From NCBI RefSeq assembly GCF_014698795.1, contig NZ_JACJTR010000019.1, positions 82,993-146,992 on the forward strand: 64,000 bases of DNA. Reading direction: 5' to 3'. The DNA comes from Nostoc sp. FACHB-892. GTDB taxonomy: Bacteria > Cyanobacteriota > Cyanobacteriia > Cyanobacteriales > Nostocaceae. The translations under genes were made by a program, and so were the position numbers. This document shows positions 8,741-18,910 of this stretch, one piece after another (the stretch's first letter is position 1; every line of letters begins with the position of its first letter). The notes beneath the pieces were generated by a model. The model was not told the origin of the DNA. It did no database searches and saw nothing but the letters and a program-made list of their open reading frames with translations.

Positions 8741-10957
8741 ATGAAATATCAAAGTATCCTGCAACACAGCGAAGAAGACTGTGGTGCTGCTTGCATTGCC
8801 ACTGTTGCCAAACACTACGGACGCACCTTTGCCATCAGTCGGGTGCGGGAAGCCGTCGGTACAGGGTCACGAGGAACCTCTCTGCTGGGGTTGAGCCGGG
8901 GCGCTGAAACTTTAGGATTCAATGCTCGCCAAGTCAAAGCCTCACAGCAACTGCTTGACTCTTTGCACAAAATTTCTCTACCCGCCATCATTCACTGGAA
9001 AGGCTACCACTGGGTCGTTTTATACGGGCAAAAGGGGAAAAAATATGTAATTGCTGACCCTGGTGTAGGCATCCGCTATCTTACCCGCGAGGAGTTACTA
9101 GAAGGGTGGGGTAATGGCATCATGCTGCTGCTAACGCCAGACGACAGCCGCTTTTATCAGCAATCAGATGATAAAATTGGCGGCTTTGGACGTTATCTGA
9201 TGCGGGTTTTACCCTATCGCGCTATTCTCATCCAAGCGATCGCAATTAACATCGTCATCGGTCTGCTTTCCCTTGTTTCTCCTTTAATGATGCAATTGCT
9301 CACTGATGACGTACTCGTGCGGGGAGATACCCAGCTACTAACCGTCGTGGCGATTGGAGCGATCGCTATGAGTTTATTTAGCAGTGCGATCGGTTTGGTA
9401 CAATCTCACTTAATTGGTCACTTTGGTCAACGCCTACAATTAGGATTGATTCTAGAATACGGACGACAACTGTTGCGTTTGCCCCTCTCGTACTTTGAAG
9501 GACGACGCAGTGGGGAAGTAGTCAGCCGGATTGCCGATGTGAATCACATCAACGAGCTAGTTTCTCAAATTGTCCTCGGTTTACCCAGCCAATTTTTTAT
9601 CGCCTTGGTTTCCTTGGGCTTCATGCTCTTTTACAGTTGGGGATTGACTTTGGCTTCCCTGGCTGCCTTTATGATTGTCACCCTTGTTAACCTGCTTTTT
9701 CTCCCGGCTTTGCGCCAGAAAACCCGTCAGGCGATTGTGTTGGGTACAGAAAACCAAGGCTTTCTCGTTGAAACTTTTCGCGGTGTCCAGGTGCTAAAAA
9801 CTACTCAAGCCACTCCCCAAGCTTGGCAAGAGTATCAGGCAAATTATGGTCGGCTTGCTAACTTGGGCTGGAGTACGATGAAGTTGGGGCTTTACAGTGG
9901 CACAATTACTAATATTATTTCTACTTTTACTAGTATTGCCTTACTGTGGTTAGGCTCATACTTGGTAATTAATCGCACTTTGAGCATCGGTCAGTTGCTA
10001 GCATTTACTGGTATGAGTGGCAACTTTCTCGGCTTTTTGGGTTCAGTTATCGGCTTAATTGATGAGTTTATCACAGCCCAGATTGTCATCCAACGCCTGA
10101 CGGAGGTGATTGATGCTACCCCAGAAGACGACAAAGACGAGAAAAAGCCTTGGGCAGAACTTAAGGGCAATATAGATATTACTTGCACCAACCTTAATTT
10201 CCACCACGCAGGTAGAGTTGACTTGCTGCAAGATTTTTCGCTGATTATCCCTGGCGGTCAAGTCATTGGTCTAATTGGTAAATCCGGTTGTGGTAAAAGC
10301 ACCTTCGCCAAACTGCTTGCTGGTTTATACGTCCTTCAATCTGGCAATATTCGCTATGGCATCTATAATCAGCAAGACCTCTCAATGGAATGTCTGCGTC
10401 AACAGGTGGTGCTAGTACCTCAAGAACCCCACTTCTGGAGTCGCTCAATTCTTGAAAATTTCCGTTTCAGCTATCCTCAAATTACCTTTGAACAAATTGT
10501 GCAAGCTTGCGAGATTGCTGGTGCAGATGAGTTTATTAGTAAACTGCCCGATAAGTATCAAACTGTTTTAGGCGAATTTGGCGCGAATCTTTCTGGTGGA
10601 CAACGACAGAGATTAGCGATCGCTAGAGCTATAGTTACTGACCCGCCGATATTAATTTTAGATGAATCCACTGGCGCTCTCGACCCAGTCAGTGAAGCCC
10701 AACTGCTAGATAAACTGCTGTCCCATCGGCTGGGCAAAACCACAATTATGATTAGCCACCGCCCTAAAGTTATTGGGCGGGCTGATTGGATTGTACTGCT
10801 GGAAGAAGGGCGTTTGAAAATCCAAGGCACTCCAGAGGCTCTGCGCCATCAAGCTGGTGAGCACTTAGACTTTTTAGACGGCGTTGACCAATTTACAAAT
10901 GGTTTAGTACCTAAATCTTCTAACTCTAACGGTAAATTCAGCACAATCATTAATTAA
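8741..10957 (+). CDS. C39 peptidase-containing ABC exporter
   Basis: A 738-residue protein with the classical three-part layout. Residues 1-135 are a C39 papain-like peptidase (QHSEEDCGAAC with Cys14; YHWVVLYG with His90; IADPGVG with Asp106). About 160-440 form a six-helix transmembrane domain. About 470-715 are an ABC ATPase with Walker A GKSGCGKST near 512, signature LSGGQRQRLAIARA, Walker B LILDESTGALD and switch His (MISHRP). Such exporters cut a double-glycine leader from peptide cargo and carry the cargo across the inner membrane. All catalytic residues are present. The HlyD adaptor gene starts 6 bp downstream. No leader-peptide substrate is visible next to it. Confidence 0.95.
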   Translation: MKYQSILQHSEEDCGAACIATVAKHYGRTFAISRVREAVGTGSRGTSLLGLSRGAETLGFNARQVKASQQLLDSLHKISLPAIIHWKGYHWVVLYGQKGKKYVIADPGVGIRYLTREELLEGWGNGIMLLLTPDDSRFYQQSDDKIGGFGRYLMRVLPYRAILIQAIAINIVIGLLSLVSPLMMQLLTDDVLVRGDTQLLTVVAIGAIAMSLFSSAIGLVQSHLIGHFGQRLQLGLILEYGRQLLRLPLSYFEGRRSGEVVSRIADVNHINELVSQIVLGLPSQFFIALVSLGFMLFYSWGLTLASLAAFMIVTLVNLLFLPALRQKTRQAIVLGTENQGFLVETFRGVQVLKTTQATPQAWQEYQANYGRLANLGWSTMKLGLYSGTITNIISTFTSIALLWLGSYLVINRTLSIGQLLAFTGMSGNFLGFLGSVIGLIDEFITAQIVIQRLTEVIDATPEDDKDEKKPWAELKGNIDITCTNLNFHHAGRVDLLQDFSLIIPGGQVIGLIGKSGCGKSTFAKLLAGLYVLQSGNIRYGIYNQQDLSMECLRQQVVLVPQEPHFWSRSILENFRFSYPQITFEQIVQACEIAGADEFISKLPDKYQTVLGEFGANLSGGQRQRLAIARAIVTDPPILILDESTGALDPVSEAQLLDKLLSHRLGKTTIMISHRPKVIGRADWIVLLEEGRLKIQGTPEALRHQAGEHLDFLDGVDQFTNGLVPKSSNSNGKFSTIIN

Positions 10958-10963
10958 AATAGC

Positions 10964-12367
10964 ATGATTAGCCATTCCAACTCAGATTACTTGCCCCCAA
11001 TTCAAGACAACGAGTTTCTCCCGCCACTTGGTCGTTGGACTACTTGGGGCGGAGTAGTTCTTGTCTGTGCTGTGGGGTTAGGCGTTCCACTCGCCTCTGT
11101 TACCAAATATAAAGTGACAGTTAAAGGACAAGCTGTTGTCCGCCCTGCTGGTGAATTGCGGATTGTTCAAGCTGCTACCGAAGGTCAGGTGACACGGGTT
11201 TTTGTTGCAGAGAATCAAGTTGTCAAAAAAGGGGATGTCATTGCCACTATTGACAACTCAAAGCTACAAACTAAAAAGAGCCAACTCGAAAGTAACATTG
11301 GGCAAAGTCGTTTACAACTCTTTCAAATTAATGCCCAGATTAACGCCATTAATAGCCAGGTTTTAGCTGAAACTGAGCGCCTAAACCGGGTTATTGCTGC
11401 TACTGAAGCTGAATTAAGCGATCGCAGTCGGAACTATCAAGATAAACTTATTACTACCACTACTGATGTCGAAGAAGCGGATGCGAATGTCAAAGCCACG
11501 GATGCTATTCTGAAAGCAGCCCAGTCAAAGCGCAATCGCTATGAGAGTGTAGCCAAAGCCGGAGCTTTGTCTCAAGATCAATTTGAGGAGGCACAACTAG
11601 CTGTTCGCCAGCAAGAACAAGCACTCTTAGCAGCTAAAGCCAAATTGCAAAATGTCCAAACTGCCCTCAATCCTAGTAATGCACAAGTAGCGATCGCTTT
11701 TAATCGCATTGCCCAAGAAAAAGCTACCGGGAAAGCCAGCATTGCAACTTTAGATAAAGAACGCCTTGCCCTAATCCAGCAACGAATTGAAATCCAAAAA
11801 CAATTAGAGCGCGACACCCGCGAACTCCAACAAATAAATATCGACCTCAGCCAGACTATAATTACTGCCACAGCAGACGGAATCGTTTCTAAATTAAACC
11901 TGCGAAACTCTGGTCAAACTGTGCCTGCTGGAGAGCAGATTGCCCAAATTGTCCCCAGTGATGCTCCCTTGGAGATTAAGGCAGCAGTAGCACTTCAGGA
12001 TAAAAATAAGTTGAAACAAGGTCAAACAGTACAAATGCGAGTTTCTGCCTGTCCTTATCCAGACTACGGGACTCTCAAAGGCAAGGTTAAGACGATTTCC
12101 CCAGATGCGATGCCTGCGGCGGGCTACGCCAACGCACCTGTTGGGAATGCTGCTAATGCCAGCGCCGCAACATCTGAGAGCCAAAAAATGGCAGGCGTTG
12201 GTGGGTTCTATGGGGTAACAATTGAGCCAGAAAATCTTTCTTTGGGTAGGGAAAAACACCAATGTGCTATCCAATTGGGAATGGAGGGTACAGTCGATAT
12301 TATTTCTAGAGAAGAGACTGTGATGCAATTCTTTTTGAGGAAGGCAAGGTTGATTGCAGACATTTAG
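10964..12367 (+). CDS. HlyD-family membrane fusion protein
   Basis: A 467-residue periplasmic adaptor. One transmembrane helix lies at about 29-47 (WGGVVLVCAVGLGVPLASV). It is followed by a lipoyl/barrel-sandwich half (GELRIVQAATEGQVTRVFV), a long alpha-helical coiled-coil hairpin (about 110-310, rich in Gln/Ala/Glu), the returning lipoyl half (TATADGIVSKLNLRNSGQTV) and a beta-barrel domain. It starts 6 bp after the exporter stop, so the two are co-transcribed and form the inner-membrane and periplasm-spanning part of a type I-like export machine. In the C-terminal domain a 29-bp genomic repeat (12107-12135) is translated in frame as AMPAAGYANA, which widens a loop after ISPD. Confidence 0.93.
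   Translation: MISHSNSDYLPPIQDNEFLPPLGRWTTWGGVVLVCAVGLGVPLASVTKYKVTVKGQAVVRPAGELRIVQAATEGQVTRVFVAENQVVKKGDVIATIDNSKLQTKKSQLESNIGQSRLQLFQINAQINAINSQVLAETERLNRVIAATEAELSDRSRNYQDKLITTTTDVEEADANVKATDAILKAAQSKRNRYESVAKAGALSQDQFEEAQLAVRQQEQALLAAKAKLQNVQTALNPSNAQVAIAFNRIAQEKATGKASIATLDKERLALIQQRIEIQKQLERDTRELQQINIDLSQTIITATADGIVSKLNLRNSGQTVPAGEQIAQIVPSDAPLEIKAAVALQDKNKLKQGQTVQMRVSACPYPDYGTLKGKVKTISPDAMPAAGYANAPVGNAANASAATSESQKMAGVGGFYGVTIEPENLSLGREKHQCAIQLGMEGTVDIISREETVMQFFLRKARLIADI
12107..12135 (+). repeat. 29-bp palindromic repeat inserted in frame inside hlyD-type gene
   Basis: The sequence starts GCGATGCCTGCGGCGG and ends GCTACGCCAACGC. The same element occurs inside the DUF928 gene at 33902-33930 (in another reading frame) and between genes at 3700-3728, with a half copy at 3491-3518. 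It adds about ten residues to the adaptor. Confidence 0.75.
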
Positions 12368-12474
12368 CGCGATTGCAGCGTAACTATTCGTAACTATTTC
12401 TCGCATCCTACCGTGGGTTTTCTATCTATCCTTATAGGGGTTGTAGTTAACTTGCTGGCTATTGAAGGGGTGCA

Positions 12475-15400
12475 ATGTCTAGAATGAAGCGAAGTAGGCA
12501 GCATTGGTGCTGGAAATTCGCACTGGGAAGTTGGTTGGTGATGGGTAGTGCGATCGGCGAAAGCGTATTGCAGACATTCGTTTTTCCTTTTAATTCCGCT
12601 TTTGCCCAAATTACCCCCGATAGCACTCTACCCAATAATTCGAGTGTTACAACACAAAACAACATCAGTACCATTGAAGGGGGAACCCAAGCTGGAAGCA
12701 ATTTGTTCCATAGTTTTCAAGAGTTTTCCGTTCCAAGGGGCGGCACTGCTTTTTTTAATAATGCTGCGAATATTCAAAATATCATCAGTAGGGTAACGGG
12801 TGGGTCAGTTTCTGAGATTGATGGGATAATTCGCGCTAATGCTACGGCTAACCTATTTCTAATTAATCCCAACGGAATTGTATTTGGTGCAAATGCCAGC
12901 TTAAATGTTGGTGGTTCCTTTGTGGCGAGTACAGCGAACGCATTGCAATTTGGAAATATCGGATTTTTTAGCGCTACTGATCCAAATATCCCTTCACCGT
13001 TGTTGACTATTAATCCTTCAGCATTGCTGTTTAATCAGATTAATCAAAACGCAGCGATTCAAAATAACTCAGTTGCATTTGCAGGAAAAGATCCAGCAGG
13101 CTTTGATGCATTTGGTTTACGAGTACCAGATGGTAAAAATCTACTGCTGGTGGGTGGTAATGTCAGCATTGATAGGGGACGATTAAATGCTAATGGTGGA
13201 CGAGTTGAGTTAGGAGGATTGGGCGAACCTGGTACTATCTTGCTGGGTGTAGATGGCGATAATCTCAGTTTGAAATTTCCTGATAATGTTGCGCGAACAG
13301 ATATATCCCTCACCAATCAAGCAGGTATATATGTAACTGGGGATAGTGGGGGTAATATTGCAGTCAATGCCAGAAATCTAGAGATTTTAGGAGAAACTCT
13401 ACTAACTGCTGGTATTGGGCAAGGTTTGGGTACACCTGAAACTGTTGCAGGAGATATTACGCTGAATGCTACCGGGAAAATCAAAGTTGCTGGCACTGGG
13501 AGTAGTGTTAGCAATCTGGTGGGCTTGGGGTCACTTGGCAATGGGGGTAATATTACTATTGATTCTGATTCCTTCTCGTTACAAGATGGCGCTCAAATTG
13601 CTGCCTCAACATTAGGACAAGGAAATGCAGGGAATGTCAATGTTAATGTTACTGGCGCTGTTGATATTACTGGGGAGAAAAATGGTTTAGCCAGTGGGAT
13701 TAACAGCTTCGTGCAAAGGGGGGCAGTTGGCAATGGGGGTAACATTACTATCGATTCTGGATCATTATCGTTACGCGATCGCGCTCAAATTGCTGCTTCA
13801 ACATTAGGACAAGGAAATGCCGGGAATGTGATAGTGCAGGCACTCGATGCTGTAACTCTAGCAGATGCTTACATCTTGGGCACAGTGGGATCAGGAGGTG
13901 TAGGTAAGGGAGGCAATATCGACATCAATGCTAGCTCCTTATCGCTAAAAGATGGCGCTCAACTGGCAACTGCTACTCTTAGAGCATCTGATACCCTGCC
14001 AGCAGGACGGGGGAATGCGGGGAATGTCAATGTGAAAGTCTTTGGAAAAGTTGACATTGCTGGGAGGAAAAACCTTTTTTTTAGTGGGATTCACACCTTG
14101 GTGCAAACGGGGACGGTTGGCAATGGAGGTAACATTACTATCGATTCTGGTTCTTTCTCGTTACGAGATGGCGCTCTACTTAATGCCTCAACACAAGGAC
14201 AAGGAAATGCGGGGAATGTGACAGTGAGTGCAATCGATGCTGTTTCCCTTGCAAATGCTAATATCTTCAGCCTGGTAGATGCTGGGGGTATAGGTAAAGG
14301 TGGCAATATCGACATCAATGCTGCAAAACTATCAATTAGTGATAGCGCTAACCTGCAAACCGCTACTCTTCGTGCATCTGCTACGCAGCCGGCAGGACGG
14401 GGAGATGCAGGGAATGTCAATGTTAATGTTACAGGCATTGTTGATATTGCTGGGAAGAAAAATGGTTTTTTTAGTGGGATTGTAAGCCGCGTAGAAAGAG
14501 GCACAGTTGGCAATGGAGGTAATATTACTATCGATGCTGGTTCTTTCTCATTACAAGATGGCGCTTTTCTTTCTGCCGAAACCCTTGGACAAGGGGATGC
14601 AGGGAATGTGACAGTGCGGGCTAAAAATGCTGTTTCCCTTGCTGATACTGCTGCCATCTTCAGCACGGTGGGATCAGGAGGCGTAGGTAAGGGTGGCAAT
14701 ATTGACATTAATGCTGCATCTTTCTCACTAACTGATGGCGCTCAACTGCTAACTAGCACTAGTTGGGCATCTGGGAACCAGCCAGCAGGACGAGGGGATG
14801 CGGGGAATGTCAACGTGAAAGTTACTGGCGCTGTTAACATTGTTGGGGAGAAAAATGGTTTTGTTAGTGGGATTTCCAGTCGGGTGGAAGAAGGGACAGT
14901 TGGCAATGGGGGTAACATTACTATTGATTCCGGTTCTTTCTCATTACAAGATGGCGCTCTATTTAATGCCTCAACCCTTGGACAAGGCAATGCAGGTGCA
15001 ATCAAAGTTAATGCTGCTGATTTTCTTACCATTTCTGGCAATAGTGCCAACTTTACCAGTGGCTTGTTCGTTAACTCCCAAAGTAAGACGGGTATTGCTG
15101 GAGATATTATCGTCACCTCACCTAGAGTTACCTTAGACAAGGGTGGTAAACTCAACGCCCAATCTGAATCAGGTAACGGTGGCGACATCAACTTACAGAC
15201 TGATTTACTCCTTCTCCGTCGTGGCGCTCAAATTTCTACCACCGCAGGCACAGCCCTAACTGGTGGTAATGGTGGCAACATTAATATTGATGCCCCGTCG
15301 GGCTTCATTGTTGCTGTCCCAAGCGAAAATAGCGATATTACTGCTAATGCTTACACAGGTACAGGTGGAAGAGTAGATATTCAAGCTATTGGTATTTATG

Positions 15401-15882
15401 GCATTCAACGCCGCCAGCTCCCAACTTCTCTGAGTGATATCACTGCCAGTTCTGAGTTTGGCGTAGACGGCACTGTAGAACTTAACACGCCGGATATTGA
15501 CCCCAACAGTAGCTTAGTCAACTTACCAACTGTACCAGTTGATACCCAAGTAGCACAGGGGTGTACCGCAGGTAGCGCTGTAGCTAAGAGCAGTTTTACA
15601 ATCACTGGACGCGGCGGCTTACCACCTAATCCGGGTGAAGCCCTCAACGCTGACGCAGTGCAGGTAGATTTGGTGTCTCTCAACCCAGAAGTAGATAATA
15701 CTCCAGCAGTTTCCACAAATCCCATGAACTCAACACCAACTCGCATAGTAGAAGCTGCTGGTTGGGTAATTGCTGCTAATGGCGATGTTATTCTCACTAG
15801 CTCTGCACCCACACTCACTCCTCATTCTTCCTGGCAGAGGACAGCCGATTGCCGTGTGGTTAATCAACACCAGGGAGGTTGA
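12475..15882 (+). CDS. Filamentous haemagglutinin-type exoprotein 1 (TPS substrate)
   Basis: A 1135-residue secreted protein. Signal peptide 1-44 ends SAFAQ. Residues about 45-290 are the haemagglutination-activity/TPS secretion domain (AQITPDSTLPNNSS, FHSFQEFSVP, ISRVTGGSVSEIDG, NLFLINPNGIVFG). A right-handed beta-helix of modular repeats follows: GNGGNITID motifs begin at 13537, 13729, 14119, 14509 and 14902, giving a 130-residue module with one short first unit. The C-terminus has the cyanobacterial tail SSFTITGRGGLPPNPGEAL. Proteins of this class cross the outer membrane through a two-partner TpsB pore, which is not in this window. The start is preceded by AGGGGTGCA. It lies 107 bp downstream of the HlyD gene. 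Confidence 0.92.
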   Translation: MSRMKRSRQHWCWKFALGSWLVMGSAIGESVLQTFVFPFNSAFAQITPDSTLPNNSSVTTQNNISTIEGGTQAGSNLFHSFQEFSVPRGGTAFFNNAANIQNIISRVTGGSVSEIDGIIRANATANLFLINPNGIVFGANASLNVGGSFVASTANALQFGNIGFFSATDPNIPSPLLTINPSALLFNQINQNAAIQNNSVAFAGKDPAGFDAFGLRVPDGKNLLLVGGNVSIDRGRLNANGGRVELGGLGEPGTILLGVDGDNLSLKFPDNVARTDISLTNQAGIYVTGDSGGNIAVNARNLEILGETLLTAGIGQGLGTPETVAGDITLNATGKIKVAGTGSSVSNLVGLGSLGNGGNITIDSDSFSLQDGAQIAASTLGQGNAGNVNVNVTGAVDITGEKNGLASGINSFVQRGAVGNGGNITIDSGSLSLRDRAQIAASTLGQGNAGNVIVQALDAVTLADAYILGTVGSGGVGKGGNIDINASSLSLKDGAQLATATLRASDTLPAGRGNAGNVNVKVFGKVDIAGRKNLFFSGIHTLVQTGTVGNGGNITIDSGSFSLRDGALLNASTQGQGNAGNVTVSAIDAVSLANANIFSLVDAGGIGKGGNIDINAAKLSISDSANLQTATLRASATQPAGRGDAGNVNVNVTGIVDIAGKKNGFFSGIVSRVERGTVGNGGNITIDAGSFSLQDGAFLSAETLGQGDAGNVTVRAKNAVSLADTAAIFSTVGSGGVGKGGNIDINAASFSLTDGAQLLTSTSWASGNQPAGRGDAGNVNVKVTGAVNIVGEKNGFVSGISSRVEEGTVGNGGNITIDSGSFSLQDGALFNASTLGQGNAGAIKVNAADFLTISGNSANFTSGLFVNSQSKTGIAGDIIVTSPRVTLDKGGKLNAQSESGNGGDINLQTDLLLLRRGAQISTTAGTALTGGNGGNINIDAPSGFIVAVPSENSDITANAYTGTGGRVDIQAIGIYGIQRRQLPTSLSDITASSEFGVDGTVELNTPDIDPNSSLVNLPTVPVDTQVAQGCTAGSAVAKSSFTITGRGGLPPNPGEALNADAVQVDLVSLNPEVDNTPAVSTNPMNSTPTRIVEAAGWVIAANGDVILTSSAPTLTPHSSWQRTADCRVVNQHQGG

Positions 15883-15936
15883 GCAACTTACACTGTCTAT
15901 TTTTAGTAAAAACGCGGTGCGAATGGGGGCAAAAAC

Positions 15937-18522
15937 ATGGCAAGAAAAAAATCTAGATTACGGAAAATCAAACGCTTTTTAAGTGTACTGCTGCTTTTGG
16001 CTATGTTCTTAGGCGCGGGGTTATTGCCCCCTACTTTTGCACATGTAACTGCGGAAAACTCTAGTCTTCAAAAGTTGTCTTATGCCGAGAGTTTGCTGGA
16101 ACAGGGCAGTAAATTTTATGAAGCTGAACGGTTTGCTGAAGCTGCTACTTCTTGGCAACAGGGTATCTCTGCATTCAAAGCTAATGAAGATGAATTGAGG
16201 CAAGCGATCGCACTGGGTAATCTCTCATTAGCTTATCAGCAATTGGGACAGTGGTCAGAGGCAGAAGGTGCGATCGCTCAAAGTCTCAACTTATTACAAT
16301 CTGCTAAAAATATAGACAGCAAAGACTCCTCGCAAATTCTAGCCCAAGTCTTAGATATCAAAGGTCGCCTGCAATTGGCTCAAAGCAAAGCTGAAGATGC
16401 CTTGGATACTTGGCGAGTCTCACTTGATATTTATACCAAAAGCGGCAATGAAAGGGCGGTTCTTCAAAATCGGATTAACCAAGCGCAAGCTTTGCAAACT
16501 TTAGGATTTTATCGGCAAGCCGAGAAGACCTTAAGAGAAAGTACCCAGATTCTCCAAAGTCAACCCAACTCACCTGTTAAAGTCGCAGCTTTGCATAGTC
16601 TCGGCAATGTCGTGCAAGTTACAGGTGATTTAGAAACATCTCGGCAGATATTGCAGCAAAGTTTAGAAATAGCTTCATCGTTGCAAGATAAAGAAGCGAT
16701 CGCTGATATTCTCCTCAGTCTGGGTAATACAGCCCGTGTTCAGCAAGACACGCAAACAGCGATAAAACTTTATCAGCAAACTATTAAAACTGCAAGCTCA
16801 CCCACTACACGCATCCAAGCTCAAGCCAATCAACTCAGACTACTACTGGAAACTGACCAATTGTCAGCTTTCCAAACATTGTCCTCCCAAATTAAAACTC
16901 AGCTTAACGACTTACCCGTTAGTCGAACAGCAATTTCTGCCCGCATTAACTTTGCCCAAAGTCTAATGCAATTCCGAAAAAAAACCGCCGCAAACACTCC
17001 CTCATCGTTGGACATTGCCCAATTACTAGCAACTGCTATTGAGCAAGCAAAAAGTTTGCAAGATAAACGCACACAATCCTATGCTCTTGGTGTTTTAGGT
17101 CAAGTGTACGAACAAACTCAACAGTTGTCTGATGCCCAAAACCTCACCCAACAAGCCTTGCTCATCGCTCAAGCTATCGATGCTAAAGACATTGGCTATC
17201 AATGGCAATGGCAACTGGGACGTTTGCTTAAAACTAAGGGAGATATAAAAGGAGCAGTAGCAGCTTACACAGAAGCAGTTAATAACCTCCAAGCTCTCCG
17301 CAGTGATTTAGTTGCTGTCAATTCTGCCGTTAAATTTTCCTTTCGAGAGGAAGTTGAACCAGTTTATCGACAGTTGGTTGATTTACTTTTGCAATCTCAG
17401 GGTAATCAAGTTAGCTCAGAAAATCTCGCAAAAGCCAGCAATACAATCGAATTACTCCAAATAGCAGAACTAGAAAACTTCTTTCGCAACAACTGTTTGA
17501 ATGCTCAAATCGTTAATCCAAAAAAAGATCCAAAAGCAGCAATTATTTATCCATTTATTTTGCCAGACCGATTAGAAGTCATCCTCCAGTTGCCTCAACA
17601 GCGTTGGTTGCACTACAGTACCCCTGTAGTTGAAAAAGAAGTGGAGACTACTTTAGCGCAACTACAGGAAAATCTACCCAAACCACACACCCTGCGACAG
17701 GTTCAATCTTTATCCCAGAAGGTTTACAAATGGCTGATTCAACCTGCTGAAGCTGCCTTAGCTGAAAATAAGACTCCTACTTTGGTGTTTGTGCTGGATG
17801 GTTGGTTGCGAAATATTCCGATGGCAGCTCTCTACGATGGCAAACAGTATCTAGTTGAGAAGTTTAACATTGCACTTACACCCAGCCTGCAACTGATTGA
17901 ACCCAAAACATCAGAGAAGGAATTCAAGGCAATAGCAGCAGGATTGAGTGAAGCAAGTTCGGGATTTTCTGCACTACCCAACGTCAAACTTGAATTAGAA
18001 CAAATCCGCTCTCAAGTCCCTAGCAGCATCCTTCTGAATCAAGAATTTACCAGCGAAGCTTTGCAAAACCGGATTAATTCTCTACCTTTCCCTATCGTTC
18101 ATCTTGCAACTCATGGTCAGTTTAGCTCCAAGGCTGAGGAGACATTTATTGTTGCTTGGGATGAGCGTATTTATGTGGAAAAGTTAAATGACTTAGTGCG
18201 AACACTAGAGCAAAATAGACCCGAAGCAATTGAATTGCTAATTCTTAGTGCCTGTCAAACAGCTGCCGGCGACAAACAAGCTGCACTAGGAATTGCTGGT
18301 GTTGCTTTTCAGGCAGGAGCACGCAGTACGATCGCTTCTTTGTGGAACTTGGATGATGAGTCTACTGCTGTGTTGATGAGTCAATTTTACCAAGAGTTAG
18401 GCAACAAAAACCTGACTAAAGCTGAAGTACTCCGTCACGCCCAGCTAGCTCTTTTGCAAAATCCCAAATACAAACGTCCCAGGTTTTGGGCCCCCTATGT
18501 TCTTTTGGGTAATTGGCTTTGA
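15937..18522 (+). CDS. Exported TPR-CHAT protein (caspase-like peptidase)
   Basis: An 861-residue protein. A basic N-terminus and hydrophobic stretch (13-35) form a signal peptide or anchor. Residues about 45-450 are tetratricopeptide repeats (for example YAESLLEQGSKFYEAERFAE, LGNLSLAYQQLGQWSEAEGA). The CHAT domain covers about 540-861, with the catalytic pair visible as HLATHGQF (His726) and ILSACQTAAG (Cys773), so the protease dyad is intact. The end FWAPYVLLGNW is typical of the family. It sits 54 bp after exoprotein 1 and 388 bp before exoprotein 2, so processing or surveillance of these surface proteins is a plausible role; this is inferred from context only. Confidence 0.92.
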   Translation: MARKKSRLRKIKRFLSVLLLLAMFLGAGLLPPTFAHVTAENSSLQKLSYAESLLEQGSKFYEAERFAEAATSWQQGISAFKANEDELRQAIALGNLSLAYQQLGQWSEAEGAIAQSLNLLQSAKNIDSKDSSQILAQVLDIKGRLQLAQSKAEDALDTWRVSLDIYTKSGNERAVLQNRINQAQALQTLGFYRQAEKTLRESTQILQSQPNSPVKVAALHSLGNVVQVTGDLETSRQILQQSLEIASSLQDKEAIADILLSLGNTARVQQDTQTAIKLYQQTIKTASSPTTRIQAQANQLRLLLETDQLSAFQTLSSQIKTQLNDLPVSRTAISARINFAQSLMQFRKKTAANTPSSLDIAQLLATAIEQAKSLQDKRTQSYALGVLGQVYEQTQQLSDAQNLTQQALLIAQAIDAKDIGYQWQWQLGRLLKTKGDIKGAVAAYTEAVNNLQALRSDLVAVNSAVKFSFREEVEPVYRQLVDLLLQSQGNQVSSENLAKASNTIELLQIAELENFFRNNCLNAQIVNPKKDPKAAIIYPFILPDRLEVILQLPQQRWLHYSTPVVEKEVETTLAQLQENLPKPHTLRQVQSLSQKVYKWLIQPAEAALAENKTPTLVFVLDGWLRNIPMAALYDGKQYLVEKFNIALTPSLQLIEPKTSEKEFKAIAAGLSEASSGFSALPNVKLELEQIRSQVPSSILLNQEFTSEALQNRINSLPFPIVHLATHGQFSSKAEETFIVAWDERIYVEKLNDLVRTLEQNRPEAIELLILSACQTAAGDKQAALGIAGVAFQAGARSTIASLWNLDDESTAVLMSQFYQELGNKNLTKAEVLRHAQLALLQNPKYKRPRFWAPYVLLGNWL

Positions 18523-18525
18523 GCC

Positions 18526-18561
18526 ATCACCACTTCAAGTTGTGATTGGAGTTAACTTTTT
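18526..18561 (+). terminator. Hairpin after the TPR-CHAT gene
   Basis: ATCACCACT pairs with AGTTGTGAT (one mismatch) around a TCA loop at 18526-18546, and a T-rich run follows at about 18557-18561. It lies directly after the stop at 18520-18522. Confidence 0.45.
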
Positions 18562-18592
18562 GTTTATTTACTTAGGCAGATGCGATCGCATC

Positions 18593-18760
18593 GACTAACA
18601 ATTCGATTGTTGCGGTTGACAATGCCATTGTATTGACTGACAATTCGATTGTTTCGACTAACAATGCCATTGTATTGACTAACAATTCGATTGTTTCGAT
18701 TAACAATGCCATTGTATTGGCTGACAATTCGATTGTTTCGACTAACAATGCCATTGTATA
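18593..18760. repeat. Array of eight 21-bp palindromic repeats (four 42-bp dimers)
   Basis: Eight exact-length 21-bp units alternate between a core ACAATTCGATTGT and a core ACAATGCCATTGT, separated by GACTA or GATTA-like linkers and TTTC or TATT tails. The true higher-order period is therefore 42 bp. Each core is a short palindrome (arms ACAAT/ATTGT or ACAATG/CATTGT). Because 21 is a multiple of 3, the array is open in some frames and yields spurious repetitive ORFs; I see no start or ribosome binding site. A related array lies at 23737-23883. Confidence 0.9.
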
Positions 18761-18910
18761 AATTTATGTAAAGAAATGAGCAAGTTTTGCGTAAAACTAA
18801 TGCGATCGCAACCGAGAATTATCCAGAGGTGACTGCAACCACAGTAAACCTACATTAGTGGTGTGACATAACCAAAAGTTTAGCAACTGCTGTTCGCTTA
18901 AAGGGGTGCA

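Noticed and set aside
14091..15191. Minus-strand frames of 149-205 codons opposite exoprotein 1
   Set aside because: Repetitive LPPLPT-type shadows of the GNGGNITID modules on the plus strand.
18572..18754. 60-codon minus-strand frame with MALLVETIEL-type repeats
   Set aside because: Product of the 21/42-bp repeat array; no ribosome binding site.
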